A DNA stretch of 64,000 nucleotides from assembly GCA_008330645.1 (NCBI GenBank), contig VLTN01000001.1:248001-312000 (forward strand), read 5' to 3'. This DNA is from Cafeteria roenbergensis (Eukaryota; Sar; Bigyra; Bicosoecida; Cafeteriaceae). The translations under genes and the position numbers were made by a program. Below the pieces are notes generated by a model. The model was not told the DNA's origin. It saw nothing but the letters and a program-made list of their open reading frames with translations, and ran no database searches. Shown piece by piece: positions 11,001 to 23,400 of the stretch. The stretch's first letter is position 1. The number at the start of each line of letters is the position of its first letter.

Positions 11001-11810
11001 GAGGGCGGCGGGGCGACGGCCAGCGTGCGGGTCAGCACGCCCGCGGAGCTTGAGCGACTCGGCGTGGGGGCGGTGGACGCCTGCGCCGCCGCGGTGCAGG
11101 CGCTGGCGGTGTGCGTGCAAGCTGCGGCAGAGGTGGCCCGCTCCGCTGCGCTGGATAGCGGCCGGCCCGGTGCGAAGGGACGCGAAGCCCTCGCGGTTGA
11201 CACTTCCTCGCTAGAGCAGGCCAGGGCAGCGCTGGTGGCCATCGGCGGCGCAGGCGAGCAGTCGGGCCTGGCTCGGGCAGCCGTGGCGCTCCACCAGGCG
11301 GTGACGTCATCGGCCATGGCGCTGGGCGAGCTGCCAGCCACGCCGAGGGATGTCGCGTGCCGCAGCACCAGGCTGCTGCTGCGGGCTGTTCGCGCGTTTG
11401 GCACGCTCGCGGGCACGCTGGCAGAGGCATCGTCTTCCTGGGAGCTCGCGGTGTCCGCGCTCGCGGATCGCGCGTCACCCGCCCCCGCCCCTCAGACGGG
11501 CGCGGCCAATGCCGGGAAGCGCGGGAAGCGCCGCCGCAAGCGCGGGGGCACCTCTGCGGCGAGCGGCGCGCGGGGCTTCGACCAGGCGTGGGTGCGCTCA
11601 TCGTTGCTCCCTGTGGCAGACTTCGCGGCGCGAGCGGGCGAGTTGTGCGGCATGGCCGGTCGGGCGCTCTGGCCTGCCGCGCAGCAGCGTGCACTGGCTT
11701 CTGCGGCCGAAAGCCTGCGCGGCGCGGCGGGCACAGAGGCCGTGTGTTTGGCCTGTGAGCGGCTGGCGACGGCGTCGGCTGATTGCGAGCGCCACCTGCG
11801 CGTTGCTTGA
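5039..11810 (+). CDS. EDRF1: EDRF1-family protein, very long
   Basis: Two exons, 5039-7498 and 7704-11810 (donor CAG|GTGAGT, acceptor CCGCAG, phase 0), giving about 2188 residues against about 1240 for human EDRF1. The diagnostic region spans the intron at residues about 679-860: an aromatic FWNFRGMRLVLGSD block, then ENAASNVPELVLCHVE, then TFLQ|THCARECGTYWLVR and RLYDMSG, matching in order the EDRF1 core NVPELV-x-FL-x-C-x-TYWL-x-KLYDL. Everything before it (about 680 residues) is low complexity rich in Gly, Ala and Ser. The long C-terminal part is Ala-rich and probably helical, with a basic KRGKRRRKRGG patch near the end that could act as a nuclear signal. EDRF1 in animals is a nuclear factor acting on globin transcription; its role in protists is unknown. 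The ATGs at 5039 and 5159 are both possible starts. Confidence 0.75.
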
Positions 11811-12085
11811 TCGAGGTCCGAGCGCAGCTGCCAGCCCAGACAGCGAAGCGATTATTGCGTGGGGGTCCTGGCGCAGCCGCCAGAAAGCAACGCTGCTTGC
11901 ACGGCCGTGGCTGATGGCTGTGTGCAACTTGGATGCAGCCCTCCTCATACCCCCCTCACCTCACCTCACCTCACCTCAACCCTCTCAGTCGCCCGGAGCA
12001 AGATCTGGCGCACACAACCGCACACGTGGGACACCATGCGCACCAGATACCGACAGCTGGGCCAGGAGCCGCTGCCGCGAGCTGC
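11811..12085. other. Convergent intergenic region with CCTCA microsatellite
   Basis: 275 bp between the 3' ends of the EDRF1-like gene (+) and the 5-phosphatase gene (-). It holds a short run of about five CCTCA units at about 11954-11978. No gene was seen. Confidence 0.5.
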
Positions 12086-14032
12086 CTAGGAGACGGCGCA
12101 CGATTGACTCGACTTCGCACCCAGCGGACGAGATGGCGACCGCGCCGCCCAGCCGCCCTCGACCGCCTGCACGGCCGCCCATCCGCCCCCGGCATCCTCG
12201 TCACCATCGCCATCGTGATCCCCGGCTTCGTCCTCGGAGCGCGAGCCTGTGCCGCTCCCGCCCACGCCGCCCCCCCTCGGGCCGCCAGCGGTCCGGCGGG
12301 GGCGCGGAACCTGCCCCACGGCCAGGCTGCCCGACGCAGCCGACACGGCTACCCACCCGTCTCCGCACTGCGACACCACGGAATCGCCAGCATCGCCCTC
12401 GGAGGCCGCCCCAGCGTCGCTAGACGCAGCTGCAGCGGCCGCAGTCGTCGCCACCGCAGCATCAGCGGCAGCAGCTGCGGCAGCCGGCGCGGCCGAAGCA
12501 GCCGCCGCCGCACTGGGTGCCAGCCCCCACGGCGCCCCGCCTTCCTCCTCGTCCTGCCTGCTCGTGGCGTGCCGGCGAAGCCGCAGGGCCACAGCCGCCA
12601 CCACCGGCCTGTGGTCGGAGAGCCGCTCTCGCGTGGCAGCCGCGTAGGATACCACCCTCGAGTGGCCCGTCGCCGGCCGCACCAGCACTCTGTCCGTCCA
12701 GGAGGGTACCCTCCGCTTGGCGCTCGGGTCGTACACGTCCACGCGGGTGTCCGACAGCGCAGCAGCAGCAAGGGGAGACACGCTGTCCCCAGCCAGTGCC
12801 GCGGCGGCCGCGGCCTCCTCCGGCGACACCTGCGACGCGAGCGACATCCGACCCTCGACGGCCTCTCGGAGAGTCGCTCTGCTCAGCTTGTAGGTCGGGC
12901 GAAACCGCAGCGGTCCCTCGCCGAAGCCGCGGAACACTGATCCGGCGCGCATCGCTGCGCGTAGCTCGTCCCGCTCCAGCAGCTCCGAGTGCCTGCCTTC
13001 GCGAAGGCAGGCATCCGCAAACGTCCGCGTCGTGTCGCACCGGAAGTTGAGGTCTCCAAGCCAGATGGTGCGATCGAAGCGGTCCGTGGCGCGAGTCCCC
13101 ACGGGCCCGCGCCAGTCCGCCGGCGCCAGAGTGCAGGCCGACTCGATGTGCGTCACATCGGAAACGCGAGCCAGGGCTGCCTTGGGGCCCTCCCCGGCAG
13201 CCAGGTGGCAGCCCACCACCAGCAGCGACGTGTTGCCCACGCACACGCCCACGCACACGCCGCCCTTGTTCCCGAGACGGCGGCCAGCGGCGCCGCAGGG
13301 CACGGCCTCGGTGGTCACGTCGGACACAAGCGGGACGATCGCCCGGTGAGCGAACACGGCCACGTGCGTCGCCTGCAGGGTCTGAGACGCCACGAGCTTG
13401 TACAGCCCCGCCCTGCTCGCAGCCAGGGCCATCGCTTCCGGGTCCGGCCCGTCCGCCCCAGCCGCGGCAGCGCCGCCCGGGCTGATCACAGCGGGCTGCA
13501 TCGCGATGAGGTCCTCCAGCGCGGCTTCCCAGCGCGCCTTGGACGGGTTCATCGCGGAAGCTGCGATGGAGCGCTCGCACTCTTGCGCGCAGTACACCAG
13601 CAGGTGGTAGCGCCCCTGGGGCGCCAGCAGCACCGATGCCCCGCTTGACGCCGCGACGTGGTGAGCGCCGCCTGCCGCTCCCATCCCAGGCTCGGCGCGG
13701 TTCAGCCGGTCAGGAGCCTTGCCACCCATGTTCCACGTGGTCGCGAACACCCGCAGCTCCCTGGTGGCCCGCAGTGCCTTGCGAATCGCCTCGTCCGAGT
13801 GCGGCAACTGCCCCCAAGCCGAGTCGGCCCGAAACGCGGAGGGCCACTCCCCATGCCCAGCCGCGGCGCGAGCCGCACCTGCACGGCTACTCCGCCTTGA
13901 GGTGGCTGCCGCGGGCCCTCGGGAGCGGCGAGACCGGTCCACGGCAAGGTCGGCGCGCTTGTTCCGGGCCAAGTGACCCCGGGCGGCAGCCTGAATTCGG
14001 ACGGCCGCCTCCGGCTTGCCCATGCTCGGCAT
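12086..14032 (-). CDS. Inositol polyphosphate 5-phosphatase with N-terminal IQ motif
   Basis: A single exon of 648 residues from the ATG at 14032. It should remove the 5-phosphate from phosphoinositides or soluble inositol phosphates with Mg2+, in the cytosol or at membranes. All family motifs occur in order: FATTWNMGG (about 96), YCAQE, LGNKGG (about 252), the His of VVGCHLAAGE, WLGDLNFR (about 322), FRPTYK (about 376), VPSWTDRVL (about 440) and LSDHRPVVA (about 470). The N-terminus carries an IQ motif (AVRIQAAARGHLARNKR), suggesting calmodulin or EF-hand binding. The C-terminal 150 or so residues are Ala/Gly/Asp low complexity with no ASH or Rho-GAP domain, so it is not a full OCRL type. 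An in-frame GTG further upstream is not needed. An active enzyme is very likely; the exact substrate cannot be told. Confidence 0.9.
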   Translation of the reverse strand: MPSMGKPEAAVRIQAAARGHLARNKRADLAVDRSRRSRGPAAATSRRSSRAGAARAAAGHGEWPSAFRADSAWGQLPHSDEAIRKALRATRELRVFATTWNMGGKAPDRLNRAEPGMGAAGGAHHVAASSGASVLLAPQGRYHLLVYCAQECERSIAASAMNPSKARWEAALEDLIAMQPAVISPGGAAAAGADGPDPEAMALAASRAGLYKLVASQTLQATHVAVFAHRAIVPLVSDVTTEAVPCGAAGRRLGNKGGVCVGVCVGNTSLLVVGCHLAAGEGPKAALARVSDVTHIESACTLAPADWRGPVGTRATDRFDRTIWLGDLNFRCDTTRTFADACLREGRHSELLERDELRAAMRAGSVFRGFGEGPLRFRPTYKLSRATLREAVEGRMSLASQVSPEEAAAAAALAGDSVSPLAAAALSDTRVDVYDPSAKRRVPSWTDRVLVRPATGHSRVVSYAAATRERLSDHRPVVAAVALRLRRHATSRQDEEEGGAPWGLAPSAAAAASAAPAAAAAAADAAVATTAAAAAASSDAGAASEGDAGDSVVSQCGDGWVAVSAASGSLAVGQVPRPRRTAGGPRGGGVGGSGTGSRSEDEAGDHDGDGDEDAGGGWAAVQAVEGGWAARSPSRPLGAKSSQSCAVS

Positions 14033-14437
14033 TGCGGCTCTCCGCGGCACAGCAAAGCCAACGACCGTGCGACGGGGCTCCCCAGATTCTGGCCCCTGGG
14101 GAAGTCTTGGCAGCGCGCGGGTGGCAAGCTTGAGCGCAGCGCAACGGGCGTTGGCCGAGTGCCGGCTCTGCCCGGCACCGCACGGATTGGGAAGCGTTGG
14201 CCAGTGCGTGCGAGGGGGGCGTCCTGCGAGTGCTCAAGGACGGCAGGCAGCCTGGTGGCTGCAACGCGGGCGTATCTTCTTTGTGTGTGGTGGGGGAGAC
14301 GGGGGGGAAATTGTCCTGTTTGATGCAATGACCCGCTTCCACGCACAAAATATAGGCTGGCACGTCGAGCCGTATCACACACGCAACGGACGCCTGTCGA
14401 CCCCAGCCTCTCCCCGCGTGCGGCTTGCCGTGGGACG
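14033..14437. other. Intergenic, 405 bp
   Basis: Lies between the start of the 5-phosphatase gene and the stop of the giant PH/CAP-Gly/SAM gene, both on the minus strand. It must hold the 5-phosphatase promoter. A purine-rich run (GTGGGGGAGACGGGGGG) lies at about 14288-14306. No gene was seen. Confidence 0.4.
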
Positions 14438-17400
14438 TCACGGCTCGTGCTCAAGCGCCTCCAGAATGCTCTCCCAGTCATCGCTCGAGAGCCCGGCCTC
14501 GCGCGCGCTGGAGGCGGTCATGGCGCGCACCTGGGCCGGCGTCCGAACGGCGACGTCGCTCAGCACCCCGACGAGGTGCGCCAGGCCTTGAACCCGCAGC
14601 CACGCGACAAGCTCTGGAGCCACATCCAGCTCGTCTGCCGCGCTCACGTCATCAGCCGTGATGTCCAGCTCGGACGCGCGACCGTCGTCTTCGGCGTCCG
14701 CGCCCAGCGCGGCTGCCCGCTGCGCCATGGCACCGCCAGGCTGACGGGCCGGTGCCCGCGCACTGGCAGCGTCACCAACGGCGCCACCAGGACGTCCTTG
14801 CGACGAAGTGCGACCGTCGTGGCCGCTGGCGTCCCGACGGGTTCCCGTCACTGACGCGAGCGACCCGTCGTCGCTCTGCGGCGCGGAAGCTGGCTGGCTG
14901 TGGCGGGACAACGAGGCCGAAGCGGAGAGGCCGGCGAGCTCTGCCGGGGGAGCCGGCGAGAGAGCGGGCAGCCGAACCACGTGGCCCGAGCTGTCGGCGC
15001 CAGAGACGCTCCTGTGGGGCGAGGCGGAGGATGCATCGGCCGCGGAGCGATGGAAGGGGTCTCGGGGGTCCGCCGTGGTGCGAAACGGGTCCCTAGGGGC
15101 AGTGTCGTGGGCAGGGCGAGTGTCAGGCCGAGCGGGGCGGACCGTGTCCGACACTGCGGCCGTCGCAGTCGCTGCTTCTGCCGCCGCCGTTGCTGCCGCC
15201 GCCGCTGCTGCTGCTGCTGCTGCTGGTGCTGCTTTTGCCGAGCGCTGCCGCGTCGGCACGGAGTCCGTGTCGCCAGGGCCGCGAGCGCCAGCCTTGTGCG
15301 CCAGCGGCGACGAACCCCCCGAGGGCGACCAGCGCTCGTCGACCGGCCCCCCTGCAGGCGCGGCCTGCACGGGGGACGCGTCGGCGGAGGAAGTCGCTCG
15401 CTCTGTGGCGCCCTGGTGTGCTTGGCCCGTGCCCGGGCGTCCGGCACGCCGATCGGCCTCCCTGTCGGCACCGCGCCCGGCTCCCGCGCCAGAGCGTTCC
15501 GGAGCAGGCGCGGGCGCCGAGGCGGTGGGCATGTCGGGCGGCGAAACCCGTTGCTCCGCAGCAGCGTCGCCGGAAGGAGCGCCGGGAGAGGCGTGGGAAG
15601 GACCCCCGGGGCCGAGCTGGCGTTGGGAGTGCCTCGCCGCGCCCCCGGGCGGGCTGGTGGGCGCAGCTGTGGATGCGCGGGGCGAGGAAGCGTGGAGGTT
15701 CCTGGGTCTCCCGGCCGACGGGCCCGGGGTGGGAGGACCCGCCGCAGGGATGGGCGCGTCGAGGCCATCGCCGCCGGCTGTTGCGGTTGCCGGGGTGTCC
15801 CACGCGGAGCGTGACCGGGCGCGACCCTGTGCTGCGGCCACGGGCCAATCGCGCCCCGTGGCCGCTGCGCCATCGGCGAGCGGCGGGGCGGCATCCCGCG
15901 CCTGCGGCTGCTCTGCGGGCGCCGCTGACGGGACGCGCTCCGGAGGCGACTCAGCCTGACGCTGCGCATCGCCTGCCGGGGGTGGAGCGCGGGCCTGTCT
16001 CAGGTCCTGGCCGGCGGCCGAGCTGCGCTCGATGGCAGGGTTGCCGGCAGCCGAGGCAGCCGGGGCCGCAGCCGGCACTGCAGCGGCCGCTGCAGCAAGC
16101 CGCGCCGCGTTGTCCCGCAACGCATGCAGGCCGGTGCGGAGGAGCTGGAGCTCGGAGCCGGCAACGCCCATCTTGACCAGGTCACGCGAGTGCAGCTCCA
16201 TCACGCCCTCCAACGTGAGGCCCACTACGATCGCGGCGGCTGCGTCGCGGGCCTTGCGAGCGTCAGCGACGGACCCTGCGGCGGCGTATCGGCCGGCCCG
16301 GCGCAGGAGCCGGCGGCGGCGGCGGGCGGCGCGCTCGCAAACGTAGGTTCGCACCGTCGAGAGCATGGCTGGGGAGGCCAGCGCCAGCACCCACTTCACC
16401 GCCCGGGGGTCGTCGTCGTCGATGGGGCTCTGAGACTCCGCGGCCATCGGTGCCACGACGGGCGCAGGGCGCTGGGCAGCAGGCCCCGCAGCGTCCGCTC
16501 CGGCCCTCGCTTCCATGCCAGTCTCCGTGCCCAGACCCCGAGAGGGAGGGCGCGCGCCAGTGGCGGGCGGCGAGCGATCAGCGGCCAAGGCGGAGGACCG
16601 CACCACCGTGTCAGCACCGGCGCCGGCGCCGGCACCGGCAGCGTCTCTTGCGACGTCGCTGCCGGCTGCAGGCCGCGAGGGCTCTGCCGCAGAGGGGACC
16701 ACCGCCTGGGCCGCCTCGAAGCGCTCCTCAGACGGAGCGCTGAGGTGGTTGCTGCCGATGCTGGCGCCGCGCTGAAACTCCCGCACCGCAGTGGGGATGC
16801 TGGGGTCTGAGGCGGCGCGGCGGAGCGGGGGGGCCGGAGAGGCAGGAGCGGCCGCCGGACCGCCGGGGGAGCGTTTCGCAGGCGACACCGGGGCGGTGGG
16901 CGGGGGCGGCGGCGAGGCGGGAAGCGGCGTGGGCGGGCTCCCCCGGCGGGCAGGACCGCTCGCTGCGCCTGGGGTGACCGGCAGAGCCGAGCGGGGGCTG
17001 ACCTTGCGCCGGCCAGGGGGAGGAGGCGGCCCGATGCGGGTCGAGTCGGGGGCGGCGGTGGGGACCAGCCCTGCACTGGCGCCGACGCCGGCCCCGCCGC
17101 TCGCTCGCGCGGTTGCGCGCGCTTCGGAGCCATCCGTGCGGAAGAGGTCGTCGAACTGGTCATCCGGAGCCGCCAGGGTGCCGCCCCAGTCGATGCCGTC
17201 GTGCCCGCTGCCGTCAGGGTCCTCCTGGTGGAGTCTCGCCTCGAGGGTCTCCTCCTCGCGCCCCGGGCTGCTGCTGCCCCCCGCAGCCGCGCCGCCGCCC
17301 TGCGACCCGCGGCCCTGCGACCCGCCGCCCCCGTGCATCTCATCCAGCTCGGCGAGGATCCGAGCCTCGTCGTCGAGGGGACCCTCCGTCCCGGTAAGGC

Positions 17401-20400
17401 TGCCACTGGCGTCCGCATCCTCCGACGCGTCGGCGCGGCGCGAGCGCTGGTGCAGCGGCGCGGTCTCCCGCGCGGCATGGCTGCTTCCACCGCCACCGCC
17501 ACGGCCTCGGCCTCGGCCACGGTCACGGTCACGGTCACTCTCCGATCCGCGGTCGCTGTCGTGGTCAGCGGCGCCGCCGTCACGCTCCAAGTCGCTCGCA
17601 GAGTCGAGGGAGCCGGGCCCTGCGCCGGCAGAAGGGCGCCCCGGCTGCGCCGCGGCGTCCAGGCGCCATGGCATGGGGCCGTCCCACTCTATCGCCATGC
17701 CAGGTGCCAGCGGGGACGCCAGCACCGGCCCTCCGGCAGCGGCGCCGTCTGGAAGCCGGACCGGCCGCGGCCCCCAGCCCTTGCCACCGCGCGGGCCTGA
17801 CACGGTGCCCCTGCGGGTCATGCCGGCCCCGGCTCTGCCGGAGCGCCCCCCCTCCTGGCGCACGTGCGAGGAGGAGGAGAAGTCCGAGGCGGCGCCCCGC
17901 ATCGTGGAAGGGGCGGCGGTCATGCGGCGCTGCGGACGCGCTCTGCCGTGCTCGCCGTCGGCCGCCCAGGCACCGCCCTTGCCGCGGGGCGAGGGCGGCG
18001 AGCGGGCACTGGGAGCCCCTGGCGAGGTCGCCAGCGCTGCCGCGGCCACCGCTGCCGCGTCGGGCGAGGAGCTAGGGGCCGACGAGCGCCGGTTGCTGCC
18101 CCGGCCCCGACCCCCGGGAGACGGGTCGGCATCGCCCGAACGGGGCGCCGAGGAGTCGCTCGGCAGAGACCTCGGCAGTTCGCAGTCGTCGCTGCTGGTG
18201 CCGAGGGGCCCGTCCGGGCTCCCGGCAGCTTGCCTTGGCCGGCCCACGCCCCTCGGTCGCTCGCCGGCCAAGGCAGAGGCGGCATCTGCGGCAGCCGCGG
18301 ACGACGGAGCGAACCTGCCGGCCTGCGACCTGCTGCCGGCTGGGCCAGAGGGGCTGTGCCGCCTCACCGCGACGATGCGGCCCACGCCCTTGCGGGCAGC
18401 CCTCTCGCGGCTGGGAGAGGCTGAGCCAGCCGCCCCACCGGCCTGAGCCCTCCCCTTGAGGTTGGACGCGGGGCGTCGGGCGGGCGGAGAGCCCGCAGCG
18501 CGCCCTGAGCGCGCCGAGCGGCGCGAGCCGGCCCGGCGGCTGGGCGAGGACGCTGCGCTGTCCTCAGCGGTGACGTCGCGGTCGGACGCCTCCGCCGCTG
18601 AGGCAGAGCCTGGCCCACCCGCAGCGCGAGAGCGGGCGCGGGCGCTGGCGCGGGCGCGGGCGCGGGAGCCGGCACGCGCGCTGCTGTGGCGGGCGGACGG
18701 CGCAGCATCGCCCTTGGCTGGCGAGTCATCCGCTCGGGACCGCGCGGACTTGGGACCTCGCTTGCCGGGGGAGGCACCTTCGCCGCGGTGGTCGCGACTG
18801 GCAGCCAGCTCGCTCGCCCAGCCGCCCTTGACATCCTGCGCTTCGCGGCGCCGCTGCGCCTCCTCGGCCTCCATCCGAGCAACGCGCTCCGCCTGGCGCT
18901 TGCGTCTTGCCGCTGCCGCCTTCCGGGCGGACTGCACGCGCGCTGCGGCGCTGGCCGCAGCCTCGGCCTCGGCCCGGCGCCCTGAGGCCTCCGCGTCGCT
19001 GTCGGCCTCGTGGGGCGCCCGCCCGGCTCTGGAGGGCGACGACGTGGCGGAGCCGCTGGCCCCGCCGTCGGCGGACGGCACCTGCCGAGAGGGGGACGAG
19101 CGGAGGGAGGAAGGCTTGCTGCCGGCGGGGCGGCGGCCACGGACGCGGCGCCGCCGCGGCGCAGCGCTGCCGACTGGGGACGCGCCGGCAGCCGCTGCGG
19201 CCGGGAGGCCCACGGACCGCGCCGCCTGGCCCTTGCTCGCGGCCCCCGAGCGACCCAGCTTGGCGGAGGAGCGCGGGTGGTCAGTGGCCACCGACTTGGC
19301 AATGGTTGCGGTGTCCTCCTCGCCCTCCTCCTCCTCGCCCTCGTCGTCATCGACCTGCTCGAGCTCGTCAGCGCGGCTGCGCGGGGACTGGCTCCTGCTG
19401 GGCGCGCCGCTGCCGCCCTCGTCGGCGCTACCGCCGTCCCTGCCCGCTCTGTCAACGTCCAGCGTCTCACCGGTGACAGGGCCAGCCGCCCGGCCTCCGC
19501 CCCCCGGGGGCGACGGGACGCCACCAGCCGTAGCAGTCGCGGCATCGTCTTCTTCGCCGGCGCGCTGGCCGAGCGCAAGGCCCTCAAAGCCAACGCTCAC
19601 CGGCTTGCGCGATGGCCCGTCGCCCATGACGTCATCCACATTGAGCGACAGGGCGGGCCGCTCCTTCTGCTGGCCTCCCAGGCCGCCGGCAGTCCGCAGG
19701 GGCGGCGTGACAGCCCCAGGAGGAGGTTGCATGGCGGACGCGGCGGCTCCGTCCGCTGCCACCGGGGACGGCTGCTGCGACGCTGTCGGCGTCCAGGCGG
19801 GGGCAAGTCCGCCGCCTGGAACGCCGATCGACAGGGACTCCGGCACCGCGCCGCTGCCTCGCGGTCCCGTCAGGCTTGCAGCCGGCAGCTCGCTGCCCGG
19901 GCTGGCACCGGGCGTCGGTCCAGCGGCTCTGCTGCTCGCGCCACTGCTCGGGCCTCTTCCTCGCCCGGCAGAGCCCGATGGAGACGCACCGCCGCTTGCG
20001 CTTGACAGCTCTGCACGCTGCTCATCGGGCTCTGCCGGCTCTGCCGGGAGGTTGTCCTCGTGAGGATCAGCAACAGAGGTAGCGGCAGCCTTGCCGGCCG
20101 CGACGGCTGAGCTCCGCGGAGCGGCGGGGCCTGAGACTTGGACAGGCGAGGAGCGAGAGGCCTGCCCTGCGGTGGGCTGAGCGCCCGCCGCTGTGCGGGA
20201 AGGCAGGGCCTGCGGGACGGGCGGTGAGTCCGGGCGAGGCGCCGACACGCCGATCTGGCCGCCGAGGGGCGGCGGGCCGGACCCCTCCTTGCGCGCGCCG
20301 GGGTCGCTGCCGTCGCCGTCCTCCCCTGGCGTCTGCGGGCCCAGGAGGGCGTCGACGTCCACAGCTCGGCAGAAAAGGCCCCGGGGGCCGCCCTGTGCCA

Positions 20401-23400
20401 GCTCGCCCGGCGCGCTAAAGTACGTCACGTCGTCCACCGTGCCGTTGCAGCGGCGGCCCAGCGCCTCGAGGGGGAAGGGCACGTCGCCGTCCCCGCCGTC
20501 CTGCTGCCCGTCGGCCGCGCGAGGCGAGTCCAGGGCGACCCCAAGCCACTCGCCGTGGGCGAAGAGCGTCCGTCCTACGTAGAGGACGGTGCCAGTGGCG
20601 CCGCCGCGGAGGCGAACGCGGCGTCTGCGGAGGCGGGATGCTGCCATTTTGGCGGCGGAGGCTGCGGCCGGGGAGGCGACGGCGGCAGAGCGGGAAGGGG
20701 ACGAGGAGCGGCTGGTGCTTCGGCGGCGGTCTGGGGAGGGGGAGGCGGCCACCGGGGCCAGCGCAGGGCGGGCTGGCGGGACTGGCGCCGCCTGGGCGGG
20801 CCCAGTGTCGCTCTGGCCGCCGCGCGGGTCGGCGCCGCGCGACGCCACGGAGTGGAGGACAGACGTGCCCCCGCCGACGCTGCTCTCAGGCGAGACAGGC
20901 AAGGGCAGGCGCGCTGCTCCCGAGGGCGACGGGGCGGAGGCGGACGAGGTCTTGTCGCCTGCGGGCGGCGGGACAGCGTCCGCAGGCAGTTGCCCACCAG
21001 CAGCCGGGGGCAGGCCCGCAGAGGCGACGCCTGTCGTTCCGAGGGGGGTGGCAGAGGCACTCGCCACGTCCGTGCTGGGCCCGCTCGCCGGCAGGGGCAT
21101 GCTCACGACGAGCCCAACAAGGCCGGCGTCTGGCGACGCTGCCGGCGAAACCGCTCGGGAGGATCCGAAGCGAGGGTCCGCCGGTGCCGCCTCCGTGGCG
21201 GCGGTGGGGCTCTGGTCGGCGCTGGACGGCGCAGAGGCCCGGCCAGCGGCTGGACTCTGCGGCGGGAAGGCCACCGAGGCGCGCGAGTGCGCCCCGGCCG
21301 TTGCCGCCAGGGACCCCGTCGACGCCGTGATGCCCGGGAGGGGGGCGGGTGCCGCGGCGTCCACGTCATCGTCGGCGACACTGACGGCCGTGGAAGCGGC
21401 CGTGGAGTGCGGATGGTGGCGGTCGTGCGCGTGGCGGGGACGGAGGCTGCCAGCGCCGCTGGCGTGGTGGCTGGGGTGCTGCGGCGGCCGCGAGAGCGCC
21501 GCCAGGCCGTCCGAGGCGGCCTCGCCGTTGGGATCGTCTGCGGTCGCGGCTTCCTCGGCGCCGGCGGGTCCATACCTCGCTGCCTGCCCGGGTGAAGGGG
21601 CGGCTGGGACGGCCGGTCGTTCTGCGCTCGATGCCGCGTCGGGCCGCCCCGCTGGCTCTGCCGGCGCCTCTGCGTCCTCGCCGAACAGGGCCATCAGACG
21701 CATGTATGCCTCTGTCTGCATGGCTCTGGGAGCAGGGCGGGCTGCGGTCGCAGTGGCGGCAAGGGTGGCCGCAGGCCGCGACGACGAGGCGGTGGCCGGC
21801 ACGGGGCGTCGGGCCGCAGGGGCGGTCGCAGTTCCGTCCGCAGTGGCGGCGGGCGGGCCGGCTGCCGTTGCAGCTGCTCCGGCTGCCGCTTCCGATGGCT
21901 GGGCGCCCCCCTGTGCGCTGTGCGGCTTCGGTGGACTGGCAGCTGCTGCAGAAGCTCCGGGGCCGGCAGCCGCGTCTGTGGCGAGCCGCGGCCGCACGGT
22001 GAAGGTGACCGGAGCATCGTGAAGCGACGCAGACTGCGAGCGAGGCCCTGCGCCCTGCTGGCCCGCTGCCAGCGGGGAGGACGCCCGGGAGCGGGACAGC
22101 GAGGCGCTGCGCCCCCCCCCTGCCAGCGGCGACACGGCGCTGCTGCGCGGCGAGGCGGCCGCCGACCCAGACCGGGACTGGGGCTGCGACGCGTCGGCGG
22201 AGGCGTGGCCGGCTCGGGGCGAGGCCCGGGCTGAAGCCGGCAGAGGAGGGGTCTTGCGCTTGGCGGAGCTCGAGCCGGGTGTGGGAGATGGGGAGTGGTC
22301 AGCAAGCTGGGGGGGGCGGGCCGGCGAGGGGGTGTGGCGCTCCGGTGCCGGCGAGGCGCCCGTCGGAGGCGGGGGCGGCCGGCGACGAGGCGAGCTCGAT
22401 CGCGGCGACGCCGACGCTGAGCGCGCGCGGACAGCAGCCTCGGGGGTCGTCTGGGCGTTGAGGTGGGCGGCGACCGATTGTCCGCCGTCGCTTGGCCCAG
22501 GCGACGCGCCTGAGGGCGTGGTGGCCGCGGGAGCGGCGTCCTGGACGCGCGCCGGGCGGACGCGGAACATCGGGCGGTGGGGCGCGGGCCTGTGGGCAGT
22601 GGGCGTCAGGGCGACGTCGTGCATGCTGCCGACGGCCGACAGGCGGCCCGTTCCCACGCCCGCACTGTCGTCACGGCGGTGCTGTCCCAGCGGCGCGGGA
22701 CGGACCGCGCCAACGCCCTGGAGGCCGCGCCTCCGCTCGGGCTGCTGCTCACGGGAGGGTTCGCCGGCTGGTTTCGCGGCTTCGGATCCAGGTCGGCCGC
22801 CGCGTCCGCCAGGCGCCCCTAGCTGGTCCGCGCCGCCGCCGCTGTCGCCGCCGCCGCCGCCGCCATAGCCCCCACTATGGTCTGCTGCGTCGGAGGGTGG
22901 CGGGCGGGGCGAGCGCGGCGAAGCTCCGGGCGTTGCCAAGTCGGCGAGCGCGTTGGCGGCGTCAGCAGCCGAGAGCGCCGCTGCGACGACTGCTCTGCTG
23001 CTCCCCAGGGCAGCCGCACGCTCCGCCTCTTCCGCGGCATGATCCTCCATCGCCCGCGGGTCCGCGGGAACGTCTTCGTCGCCCTCCTCCTGCCCCCGGT
23101 CCCACGCATCGCCGTCGTCACCGTCGTCACCTTCGTCGCCCAAGTCTAGCCCTGCAGCCGCCAGCGCGGCATTGAGGGACGCGAGCCCCCCATCAGCGCC
23201 GACGTCCGTCCCCGCGTCGGCCCCGTCGCCGGCTCTTGACTTGGTCGACGGAGGTCCGGGAGGGGCCTGGGGCTGCGGCATCGAGGGCGACGCCAGCGCC
23301 GGCCCGTCTGCGCCGAGCGACGCCCAGAGCGACCCCGACAGTGGCTGCGTGGAGGAGGCCCCTGTGGGAGCTGCGTGCCCTGGGCTGGCGCTGCTGCCGG

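Noticed and set aside
7772-11416. 1214-codon open frame on the minus strand opposite the EDRF1-like gene
   Set aside because: Composition is Ser/Ala/Arg-rich with no domain, and it mirrors a plus-strand frame with a recognised family. High GC removes stop codons from antisense frames.
16791-20063. Two long plus-strand frames (about 551 and 535 codons) inside the giant PH/CAP-Gly/SAM gene
   Set aside because: They are antisense shadows of low-complexity coding sequence; the minus strand carries the CAP-Gly and SAM domains.
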